From Prevotella intermedia ATCC 25611 = DSM 20706 (GTDB taxonomy: Bacteria; Bacteroidota; Bacteroidia; Bacteroidales; Bacteroidaceae): DNA of 64,000 nt. Under the pieces are notes generated by a model, which made no database searches, had not been told where the DNA came from, and saw only the letters and a program-made list of their open reading frames with translations. A program made the translations under genes and the position numbers. Shown here in pieces: positions 52,523 through 59,758 of this stretch. Positions within the stretch are counted from its first letter, which is position 1. Each line of letters opens with the position of its first letter. The DNA is taken from assembly GCF_001953955.1 (NCBI RefSeq), contig NZ_CP019300.1:1674001-1738000 (forward strand), read 5' to 3'.

Positions 52523-52708
52523 TGTAAATATAATTCTGAAGGAAAACGATAATTTCGATTTGACGTTGCGAAAGCGGCTCTTTTGCGATGCAAAACCTAC
52601 GCTTTTACCGTGCAAAACAGCCGCTTTTGGAACGCAAAACAATAGGTTTTGCAATGCATTGACAGCAAACAAGTTACACGACAGATATGCTTGTTAAAAA
52701 TATTTACA
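52523..52708 (+). repeat. 186-bp dispersed element, copy 5 (type II)
   Basis: It has perfect 9-bp inverted ends (TGTAAATAT at 52523, ATATTTACA to 52708). Module order equals copy 2. Again 186 bp and between convergent genes. Confidence 0.9.
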
Positions 52709-52781
52709 TACTTTTCGTCTTCTTTCTGCTTATTAAAAAAGAAATATTGCTGTGTTTTCGGTTTGGTCGAACGGCAATTAT

Positions 52782-54101
52782 CTACTTCTGTTGTGGGTAC
52801 ATTGTTACGACGTTTGCGCCTTTTATGTGGCGTTCGAAGTGCGAAATAAGTGCTTCTGAATATTGTTTGTGCTTCACGTCCATAGGTTCGCCGTCCAACT
52901 GAACAGCGTCTATGCCCATATATTTCTTCATAAAGTCGGCAGCAGAACGCTGACTTATATAGTCGGATTCCTCAACGGTGATGGGCACAACTTGGTGGAA
53001 CTGAATGGTGCGGCCGCCTATATTGGCAAACACTTCGTTGGGTACATCGGGCAGCGGACACAGCATCAGCACGGCAAAGAAGTCGGTGGAAGCATCGAAC
53101 GAGAGTTCTTCGCTGTCGCTGTCATTGTAGCTCAGCGTGTCGCCCAGCTGAAACTGGAAGTTGTAATAGGTGTATTGCACCACATCGCGCAGCAAGCGGA
53201 GATACCAATAGTTGCTGTCTTTGCTTAAATCGGCATCGGTTACGTTCCAGTCGGGCGGCAGATACATAACGTATTCAAAGTGTTCCACCACAAAGCCATC
53301 GGTGTATTTGGTTTCGTCGAAAGTTGTTTCGCCATTGTCCGACCGCTTGTAATACTCCTCGTTGGGCACACGAATGGCTCCTGCGCCGACAGTGCAGAGC
53401 GTCCAGTAGTTGTGCTGCTTGGTGGGAGGAATGCTGACAATGTCGATGGGAAAGCCTTCGCCGTCGGTATCGTGCAGCACAGCATCAATCTTTCCGAAGC
53501 GTTCTTCCACGAATTTCCGTAGGTCTGCGCGCTCTTCTGCACTATAACGGGGTAAGGGTTTGTCCTCGTCGGTTTTCTTTTCCAACTGCATATACGATAC
53601 GATATTGCCCAAAATGCGTTCGGGTTCGTCGGAAAAAAGGTAGACAACGCCTATATCTGTCTTGTCTTCCGTCTCGATATAAATGTATTTCTGCGCCAAC
53701 CATATATCCTTAATCAACGAGAACGGCGTGGTAAGATAGCGTGCCTGAATGCCATCGACTGTGGTTACCGACACCGATATGCCTTCTTCGTCGATGCGAT
53801 AAGTATTGAGCTTTAATGTTTTGTGTATCTTTCCGTAAATATAAACATAGTAGGCAAGAATGCAAAACAAGACGATGAACACACCGAGTACGGCAAGTTC
53901 GACGCTTCGCAGACTAAAGAACAAAGGGGATACGAGCAGAATAAGCCAAGAAACAAGCATTTTGCGGGTATGCTGCGCCCACAGTCCGCCAACGGCACGA
54001 GGTATGAACCACCACATAGACTTGTCGCAACGGCTCGCAACTGGCTCGGGATTATCGTGTATCAGCAACTTTAAGGCTTCGTCTCTTGTAATATGCCTCA
54101 T
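52782..54101 (-). CDS. Membrane-anchored SUFU (suppressor of fused) domain protein
   Basis: This 439-residue protein has two N-terminal membrane helices (~45-65 and ~68-90). A beta domain like the bacterial YcxB/PH type follows (~95-180, YRIDEEGISVSVTTVDGIQARY). The C-terminal half (~185-400) reads as a SUFU domain: NYWTLCTVGAGAIRVP, EYVMYLPPDWNV, YWYLRLLRDVVQYTY, FFAVLMLCPLPDV, and TIQFHQVVPITVEESDYI. Bacterial SUFU proteins are often immunity or regulatory proteins near polymorphic toxins, but no toxin gene is seen nearby. The gene ends close to the 186-bp element at 52523. Domain assignment is from residue pattern; function unknown. Confidence 0.75.
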   Translation of the reverse strand: MRHITRDEALKLLIHDNPEPVASRCDKSMWWFIPRAVGGLWAQHTRKMLVSWLILLVSPLFFSLRSVELAVLGVFIVLFCILAYYVYIYGKIHKTLKLNTYRIDEEGISVSVTTVDGIQARYLTTPFSLIKDIWLAQKYIYIETEDKTDIGVVYLFSDEPERILGNIVSYMQLEKKTDEDKPLPRYSAEERADLRKFVEERFGKIDAVLHDTDGEGFPIDIVSIPPTKQHNYWTLCTVGAGAIRVPNEEYYKRSDNGETTFDETKYTDGFVVEHFEYVMYLPPDWNVTDADLSKDSNYWYLRLLRDVVQYTYYNFQFQLGDTLSYNDSDSEELSFDASTDFFAVLMLCPLPDVPNEVFANIGGRTIQFHQVVPITVEESDYISQRSAADFMKKYMGIDAVQLDGEPMDVKHKQYSEALISHFERHIKGANVVTMYPQQK

Positions 54102-54138
54102 CGTGAAAGCAACAAAATAGGGTTGTTATTAAACGTAT

Positions 54139-54172
54139 AAAAGAACGCCCCCGATGCGAAAGCGTTCTTTTA
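54139..54172 (-). terminator. Terminator of the glycosyltransferase gene
   Basis: AAAAGAACGC (54139) pairs with GCGTTCTTTT (54162), with T-run on the minus strand just after the stop at 54185. Confidence 0.8.
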
Positions 54173-54184
54173 CTATGCTGTTAT

Positions 54185-54931
54185 TTACTTCTTTATAGCG
54201 GGGTATTTCCTGAACCAACCGTCCATTCTTAAACGCATCACACCAAAGAAGGCTTCCGAGAATATGCCTCCGCTCATCTTGCTTGTGCCTTCTCGGCGGT
54301 TTACGAAGATAACGGGCACTTCCTTTATCTTGAACCCTATCTTGTGCGCCGTGTACTTCATTTCTATCTGGAAGGCATAGCCCTTGAAGCGTACTTCGTC
54401 GAGCGGAATGGTTTCGAGCACCTTGCGGCGATAGCAGACAAAGCCTGCCGTGGTGTCGTGAACGTGAAATCCGGTTACGAAACGTACATACTTGCTGGCA
54501 AAATAGCTCATCAGGACACGTCCGATGGGCCAGTTCACAACGTTTACGCCGCTGACATAGCGTGAGCCAACAGCCACATCGAAACCCTCGTCGTGCGTAG
54601 CTGCATACAGGCGGGGCAGGTCGTTAGGGTCGTGGCTGAAGTCGGCATCCATCTCGAAAATGTAGTCGTAGCCGTGTTCCAAAGCCCAATGGAAGCCACG
54701 TATATAGGCTGTTCCAAGTCCTAACTTGCCCGAACGCTCAATGATGAACAAACGGTCGGCAAATTCTTCCTTGATTAATCGGTGAACAATCTGCGCCGTT
54801 CCGTCAGGGCTTCCGTCGTCGATGACTAAGATATGGAAACACTTTTCCAAACCGAAAACGGCTCGGATAATCTTCTCCATATTCTCTTTTTCGTTGTATG
54901 TAGGGATTATTACTATGCTGTCGCTTGTCAT
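54185..54931 (-). CDS. Polyprenol-phosphate mannosyltransferase (GT2, DPM1-like)
   Basis: This 248-residue glycosyltransferase family 2 enzyme has IIPTYNEKENMEKII (~8-22), VIDDGSPDGTAQIV (~36-49), and the metal-binding EMDADFSHDPNDLP (~96-109) with DAD, then FVCYRRKVLETI (~165-176). It transfers mannose (or another hexose) from a nucleotide sugar to a polyprenyl phosphate at the inner face of the membrane, feeding protein or surface glycan modification. It has no membrane helix extension, so it is the soluble DPM1 type rather than the longer GtrB-like type. It has a well-formed promoter at 54953-54984. Confidence 0.9.
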   Translation of the reverse strand: MTSDSIVIIPTYNEKENMEKIIRAVFGLEKCFHILVIDDGSPDGTAQIVHRLIKEEFADRLFIIERSGKLGLGTAYIRGFHWALEHGYDYIFEMDADFSHDPNDLPRLYAATHDEGFDVAVGSRYVSGVNVVNWPIGRVLMSYFASKYVRFVTGFHVHDTTAGFVCYRRKVLETIPLDEVRFKGYAFQIEMKYTAHKIGFKIKEVPVIFVNRREGTSKMSGGIFSEAFFGVMRLRMDGWFRKYPAIKK

Positions 54932-54952
54932 ACGTAAATATTTTCTTTACTG

Positions 54953-54984
54953 CAAAAGTAAGACAAATATCCGAATATCCCAAA
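54953..54984 (-). promoter_or_regulatory. Promoter of the glycosyltransferase gene
   Basis: TTTG (54984-54981), 20 bp, TACTTTTG (54960-54953) on the minus strand; ATG 22 bp later. Perfect consensus. Confidence 0.85.
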
Positions 54985-55094
54985 TGTTAGAAACGGTTTG
55001 CGCCTAAAAGGTTGTTAAAAGAGAACGCGGAAACCTATTGTACGGGAAAGGCATCGTGGGGTTTTCTGGCTCTGTTTTCAGATGTATAGTCAGG

Positions 55095-55204
55095 TATGAT
55101 GTCATATTTAAACGGATATGATATCATCTTCTGAGAAATATGACGTCATATTCGGACAAATATGACGTCATTTCCGAGCAAATATGACGTCATATTTTTC
55201 ACCA
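55095..55204. repeat. Palindrome array, ATGACGTCAT type, five units at 22-bp period
   Basis: TATGAYRTCAT starts at 55095, 55117, 55139, 55161 and 55183, an exact 22-bp period over 110 bp, with a possible sixth, weaker unit after it. The cores are TGATGTCA, TGATATCA and TGACGTCA. Single copy in the window. The surrounding gap (54985-55303) has no ORF. Confidence 0.9.
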
Positions 55205-55308
55205 CATCATATCATATTGAAACACAGCATATTACAGATGCGCTTTTTCTACATGGAATATAGCCCGACAACGGCGTTGAAACTAGGGTGAAATTACCCC
55301 TAAAAACG

Positions 55309-55342
55309 AAGAGCCGACACGCTGTACGGCATGTCGGCTCTT
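55309..55342. terminator. Terminator of the EF-G2 gene
   Basis: AAGAGCCGACA (55309) pairs with TGTCGGCTCTT (55332), with CGTTTTT following on the minus strand. Confidence 0.85.
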
Positions 55343-55385
55343 GCTCTTTTTATATGTTTTGCAAATGCAAAAATGTTCTTTCTGT

Positions 55386-57548
55386 CTATTCTTCTTCGTC
55401 CTTAACCTCTGCTTCGTGTTCAGCAATGAGGGTCTGCTGGAGTTCGTTAGGCACGAGTTCGTAGCTTGAGAACTTGGTGGTGAAACTTGCACGGCCACCT
55501 GTCAGCGAACTCAGAGAAATGCTGTAGCTTGCCAATTCCTTCAACGGAATCTTGGCTTGCAGCTTCTGGTAACCCGCTTCGCTGTCCATTCCCATTATCA
55601 TGGCACGGCGTCCTTGCAAGTCGCTCATTACGTCGCCCATGTAATCGCCCGGCACATACACTTCCAAATCGTAGATTGGCTCGAGAATTTTCGGTCCTGC
55701 AATCTTGAAAGCATCAGAGAATGCGTGGCGCGCAGCAAGCGTAAACGAAAGTTCATTAGAGTCTACAGGGTGCATCTTACCGTCGTAAACAACCACTCGC
55801 ACGTCGCGGGCGTAGCTTCCGGTCAATGGTCCACGCTCCATACAGTCCATGATACCTTTCAGAATGGCTGGCATAAAGCGCGTGTCGATGGCTCCGCCGA
55901 CAACAGAATTGATGAATACGAGCTTGCCGCCCCAAGGCATTGTCTTCTCTTCCTTGCCCTTTATGTTCATCTTAAATTCCTGTCCGTTGAACTTATACAT
56001 TGTTGGGTCGGGCATTCCTTCTGCGTATGGCTCTACGATGAGGTGCACTTCGCCGAACTGTCCTGCGCCACCGCTCTGCTTCTTGTGGCGATATTCAGCC
56101 TTTGCCTGCTTGGTAATGGTTTCACGGTAAGGTATGCGTGCTTCCTTGAATACGGTTTGAAGTTTCTCGTTGTTCTCCAAACGCCACTTCAAAGTGCGCA
56201 AGTGGAACTCGCCTTGTCCCTTCACGATGGTCTGGCGCAACTCTTTACTTTGCTCGATAATCCACGTTGGGTCTTCTTGGCGCATCTTCAGCAAGGCCGC
56301 CATGAGCTTTTCGGTTTCCTGAGAGTTCACCGCCTCGATGGCACGCATATATTTCGGGTTGGGATACTTGATGAAATCGAAGTGCTGCTCTACACCCTTA
56401 CCGTTCAATGTATTGCCTGTCTTGACGTCTTTCAGCTTCACCGTACAGCCAATATCGCCTGCATTGAGTTGCTCGACGGGGATACGATTGGCTCCCGCAC
56501 AAGCAAACAGCTGGCCAATGCGTTCCTTTGAGCCTCTGTCTGCGTTGGTCAAGTCGTCGCCAACCTTGATAGAGCCACTCATTACCTTGAAGTAGCTTAC
56601 CTCACCGATATGCGGTTCAACGGCAGTCTTGAAGAAATAAACCGATTCCGCGCCGTTTGGGTCGGGCGTAACTTCCTCGCCGCGTGTGTTGTGTATCTTG
56701 TCCATTTCGCTGACGAAAGGCACAACATTGCCCAAGAACTCCATCAAGCGGCGCACACCCATATCTTTTCCGGCACAAACGCAGAACACTGGGAAGATGC
56801 TGCGTGCCACAAGACCCTTGCGAATGCCCTCGCGCATTTCGTCTTCGGTAAGTGCTTCGGTCTCGAAGAACTTCTCCATCAGCGTTTCGTCGTTCTCGGC
56901 AGCAGCCTCTACCAACGCTTTGTGCAGCTCCATCGCCTTGTCCATTTCCTCGGCAGGTATCTCTTCGATGATAGGAGCACCGCCTTCGGGTTTCCAACTG
57001 TATTTCTTCATCAGCAAGACATCAATGATGCTGTTGAAGCCTGCACCCGTTGCGGTTGGATATTGTATCTGCACACACTTTGAGCCATAGATTTCCTTCA
57101 TGCTGTTCATCACGTTGTCGAAGTCGCATTTATCAGAATCTAATTGATTGACTAAGAAGATTACAGGTTTCTTCAACTTCTCTGTATAGCGGAAGTTGTT
57201 TTGTGTTCCTACTTCAGGGCCGTACTGTCCGTTTATAAGTATAACGGCTTGGTCGGTAACGTTCAGTGCCGTTATCGCTCCCCCCACGAAGTCGTCGCTT
57301 CCCGGACAATCAATTATGTTCAACTTCTTATTGTTCCACTCAACATGAAAAACAGTAGAGAATACTGAGTAGCCATATTCTTGTTCTACTGGAAAATAGT
57401 CGCAAACTGTGTTTTTAGCTTCCACTGTGCCACGGCGTTTGATAATACCCGCGCCAAATAACATACTTTCGGCAAGAGTAGTCTTGCCGCTACCCGCACT
57501 GCCAAGCAATGCAATGTTCTTGATTTCGTTTGTCTGATATACTCTCAT
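55386..57548 (-). CDS. fusA2: EF-G paralogue EF-G2, predicted GTPase-defective
   Basis: This 720-residue protein has all five EF-G domains: G domain with G' (1-280), II (~305-395), III, IV and V to the C-terminus. Key G-domain motifs are changed. The P-loop is GSAGSGKTT, the switch II motif reads DCPGSDDF where active EF-G has DTPGHVDF, so the catalytic His is Ser, and NKxD is NQLD. This matches EF-G2 of Bacteroides thetaiotaomicron (BT2167), reported to work in translation without GTP hydrolysis and to be needed for gut colonization. I start at ATG 57548; a GTG two codons earlier is less likely. The likely -7 box TAGTTTTG lies at 57725-57732. It is divergent from hemW. Confidence 0.9.
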   Translation of the reverse strand: MRVYQTNEIKNIALLGSAGSGKTTLAESMLFGAGIIKRRGTVEAKNTVCDYFPVEQEYGYSVFSTVFHVEWNNKKLNIIDCPGSDDFVGGAITALNVTDQAVILINGQYGPEVGTQNNFRYTEKLKKPVIFLVNQLDSDKCDFDNVMNSMKEIYGSKCVQIQYPTATGAGFNSIIDVLLMKKYSWKPEGGAPIIEEIPAEEMDKAMELHKALVEAAAENDETLMEKFFETEALTEDEMREGIRKGLVARSIFPVFCVCAGKDMGVRRLMEFLGNVVPFVSEMDKIHNTRGEEVTPDPNGAESVYFFKTAVEPHIGEVSYFKVMSGSIKVGDDLTNADRGSKERIGQLFACAGANRIPVEQLNAGDIGCTVKLKDVKTGNTLNGKGVEQHFDFIKYPNPKYMRAIEAVNSQETEKLMAALLKMRQEDPTWIIEQSKELRQTIVKGQGEFHLRTLKWRLENNEKLQTVFKEARIPYRETITKQAKAEYRHKKQSGGAGQFGEVHLIVEPYAEGMPDPTMYKFNGQEFKMNIKGKEEKTMPWGGKLVFINSVVGGAIDTRFMPAILKGIMDCMERGPLTGSYARDVRVVVYDGKMHPVDSNELSFTLAARHAFSDAFKIAGPKILEPIYDLEVYVPGDYMGDVMSDLQGRRAMIMGMDSEAGYQKLQAKIPLKELASYSISLSSLTGGRASFTTKFSSYELVPNELQQTLIAEHEAEVKDEEE

Positions 57549-57567
57549 AACCACGATAGATTAAAAA

Positions 57568-57637
57568 AAGGTTGTTTCTAAAAGGTCTACACGCAGGCAG
57601 CAATCTATTATAGATTTTGGTTTTAGAAGCCCACCTT
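57568..57637. repeat. 70-bp imperfect inverted repeat in the EF-G2 leader
   Basis: AAGGTTGTTTCTAAAA (57568) faces TTTTAGAAGCCCACCTT (57621). The TTCTAAAA inner ends match those of the inverted repeats at 59418 and 13399. It lies in the likely 5' leader of the EF-G2 gene and could fold in the mRNA. Confidence 0.5.
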
Positions 57638-57724
57638 TAGGTTGTTAGTATTATGTTCTGTGTCGAGCGATAAGCAACACTTACCGCTACCGCCGTCTAA
57701 GTTAGGTATTTTCTTTCATACCAC

Positions 57725-57732
57725 CAAAACTA
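57725..57732 (-). promoter_or_regulatory. -7 box upstream of the EF-G2 gene
   Basis: TAGTTTTG on the minus strand matches TAnnTTTG. It would give a leader of ~170 nt that includes the inverted repeat at 57568. No clear -33 box. Confidence 0.45.
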
Positions 57733-57768
57733 TTTACAACATTTTAGCAAAGTATTAAAAGATATTAC

Positions 57769-57776
57769 TACTTTTG
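57769..57776 (+). promoter_or_regulatory. -7 box of hemW
   Basis: TACTTTTG matches TAnnTTTG, 48 bp above the hemW ATG. Confidence 0.6.
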
Positions 57777-57824
57777 CAAGCAAGTAATTATCATTCAGAC
57801 ATAATACATTATATTATATAATAA

Positions 57825-59003
57825 ATGGCAGGGCTCTATATCCATATTCCCTTTTGTGCAAGCCGCTGCATCTATTGTGGCTTCTACTCCACCCTGACGC
57901 CACATGCAGAGAAAGCAGCAGTCGTAGACTTGTATGTAGACGCACTATGCAAGGAAGCAGCAACACAAAGGCATTACATCTTCGGAGAGAAGTCTGACCC
58001 TGTCGAACGACTTGAAACCATCTACTTCGGAGGAGGCACACCATCGCAGCTGCATGCCCACCACATCGAGAAAATATTTCGCTGCATTGCCGAAAACTAT
58101 GCCGACAGAATGGAAAACTACGCCGATATGGAAATAACCCTTGAGTGCAACCCCGACGATATAACCACCGAATATGCCGAAAACCTTAGGCACCTGCCCA
58201 TCAATCGCATATCAATGGGCGCACAGACTTTCTCGGACGAACGCCTGAAGTTTCTCCGCCGACGCCACAAAGCTGCCGATGTGCAGACCGCCATCGACCA
58301 CCTGCACCGTGCAGGCATAGAAAACATTTCCATCGACCTTATGTTTGGCTTCCCAAACGAAACCATAGAGGAATGGCAACTCGACATTGACAAAGCCATT
58401 GCCTTAGACGTTGAACACCTTTCGGCTTACAGTTTGATGTACGAAGAGGGCACTCCGCTTTACCAACTTCTGCAAAAAGGCAAAGTGAAAGATATGGACG
58501 AGGAACTCTATCGCACGATGTACGACACACTTATCGACCGCCTTGCCCTCGCCAACTACGAGCAATACGAAATCAGCAACTTCGCCAAGCTCGACCATAC
58601 CACCGTTTCTCCTTTCCGTTCGCGCCACAACAGTGCCTATTGGGCAAACAAACCCTATCTCGGCATAGGCGCATCGGCACACAGCTACAACCTTTCCACA
58701 CGCCGTTGGAACATAGACAACCTGCAAGAATACATCGACGGCATTACAAACAATCGCCCCATCTACGAGGTGGAAACCATCGACGACGATACACACTACG
58801 ACGATATGGTAACAACAGCCTTGCGGACGAAGAGCGGTATCGACCTTTCCGCACTGCCGTCGCCTTACAAAGAGCACATTGCAAAAGCCTCTGCCCCGCT
58901 CATCTCGCAAGGTCTGCTCGCCATAACCGACAACCATCTGCACCTTACACGCCACGGAATTTACGTCAGCGATTTCGTTATGAGCGAATTAATGTACGTT
59001 TAA
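57825..59003 (+). CDS. hemW: Radical SAM haem chaperone HemW
   Basis: This 392-residue protein opens with YIHIPFCASRCIYCGFYS (~4-21): the radical SAM CxxxCxxC plus the extra Cys-free GFYS typical of HemW, which lacks the fourth Cys of HemN. Later blocks are YFGGGTPSQL (~66-75), ECNPDDI (~105), RISMGAQTFSDERLKFL (~126-142), DLMFGFPNET (~168-177), HLSAYSLMYEEGTPL (~194-208) and a C-terminal winged-helix part. HemW delivers haem to respiratory proteins and is not a coproporphyrinogen oxidase. It is followed by a small membrane-protein gene with its own promoter. Confidence 0.93.
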   Translation: MAGLYIHIPFCASRCIYCGFYSTLTPHAEKAAVVDLYVDALCKEAATQRHYIFGEKSDPVERLETIYFGGGTPSQLHAHHIEKIFRCIAENYADRMENYADMEITLECNPDDITTEYAENLRHLPINRISMGAQTFSDERLKFLRRRHKAADVQTAIDHLHRAGIENISIDLMFGFPNETIEEWQLDIDKAIALDVEHLSAYSLMYEEGTPLYQLLQKGKVKDMDEELYRTMYDTLIDRLALANYEQYEISNFAKLDHTTVSPFRSRHNSAYWANKPYLGIGASAHSYNLSTRRWNIDNLQEYIDGITNNRPIYEVETIDDDTHYDDMVTTALRTKSGIDLSALPSPYKEHIAKASAPLISQGLLAITDNHLHLTRHGIYVSDFVMSELMYV

Positions 59004-59028
59004 AACAGCAGCAAACCATTTTTTTCAT

Positions 59029-59036
59029 TACCTTTG
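59029..59036 (+). promoter_or_regulatory. -7 box of the small membrane-protein gene
   Basis: TACCTTTG matches TAnnTTTG and lies 28 bp above the ATG at 59065, right after the hemW stop. Confidence 0.6.
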
Positions 59037-59064
59037 CACGCAGAACAAACAGAAACTTACATTT

Positions 59065-59388
59065 ATGACAGAACAGGAATTTGAACAACTTTGGCAAGCC
59101 AACCGCCAACAACTGCTCGCAAACGACGAAGAATACCAACGCATAAGCAAAAGCTACACATCGTCGAGTTGGCTCGATTACCTTGTTTCTATTGGCGGAT
59201 TCGTTATCTGCGAAAAGTTTATACAGGGCTTTAACCTTGGCAACGTATGGACATTCCTCCTTGCAGCACTCGGAATGGTCATCGTCTGGTACGGCTTCCG
59301 TTTCATAAAAAGCAGACTAAGCAGCAACAAAACCCTCGAAGAAGTGGAACAACGCATAAAAGAACAATACAAATCTACCTTGCATTAA
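59065..59388 (+). CDS. Small membrane protein, hypothetical
   Basis: This 107-residue protein has a charged N-terminal helix (TEQEFEQLWQANRQQLLANDEEYQRISK), two hydrophobic segments (~37-55 and ~60-78, with a short loop), and a basic/acidic helix after (SRLSSNKTLEEVEQRIKEQ). No motif is recognised. It has its own promoter box and a strong terminator, so it is expressed independently of hemW. Both termini probably face the cytoplasm. Confidence 0.7.
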   Translation: MTEQEFEQLWQANRQQLLANDEEYQRISKSYTSSSWLDYLVSIGGFVICEKFIQGFNLGNVWTFLLAALGMVIVWYGFRFIKSRLSSNKTLEEVEQRIKEQYKSTLH

Positions 59389-59417
59389 CACCCACATAAC
59401 AATATTAAATTAGGTTT

Positions 59418-59470
59418 AAGGCAGCTTCTAAAAATCCAATAAAGGTACTTTTTAGAAACTGCCTTAATTT
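59418..59470 (+). terminator. Terminator, also an AAGGCA...TCTAAAA inverted repeat
   Basis: AAGGCAGCTTCTAAAAA (59418) pairs with TTTTTAGAAACTGCCTT (59449) with one mismatch, then AATTTCG. Its arms resemble those at 13399-13461. Confidence 0.75.
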
Positions 59471-59534
59471 CGTTTTCATACGTGTCTGCAAACTGGCACA
59501 AGCCCCAATAGCTCATTTTTGACGCAGACAATGA

Positions 59535-59622
59535 AATTATCAACACGTTGAGAAATATTTTTCTACACGTAAATAAATTTTTACTTACACGTAAATAAAT
59601 ATTTCTTTACGTGTAAGTAATT
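59535..59622. repeat. 88-bp palindrome array, ACGTGTAAA type, copy 3
   Basis: ACGT cores lie at 59545, 59567, 59589 and 59609 (22, 22, 20 bp apart), with TACACGTAAATAAAT and TTTACGTGTAAG arms as in copies 1 and 2. Between convergent genes. Confidence 0.88.
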
Positions 59623-59689
59623 CGGCAGAACGACTTAACAACAGCTTTATAATATCACAACGCATTGATTATAATCAAGTTAAGAAAGC

Positions 59690-59735
59690 GCATTCCCAGC
59701 CCCGAAAAACGAAGAAAATGGGGCGTGGAAAACGC
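59690..59735 (-). terminator. Probable terminator of the Oar-like gene
   Basis: On the minus strand GCCCC pairs with GGGGC across an A/T-rich loop, extended by TGCGTTTTCC / GGAATGCGC. The T-run is short, so confidence is moderate. Confidence 0.45.
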
Positions 59736-59758
59736 ATTTTCTGCACATTTGTAGTGGC

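Noticed and set aside
55095..55204. Plasmid-type iteron origin
   Set aside because: 22-bp iterons also recur at two helical turns, but the units are palindromic rather than direct iterons, no Rep protein or DnaA boxes are near, and similar arrays are dispersed over the chromosome.
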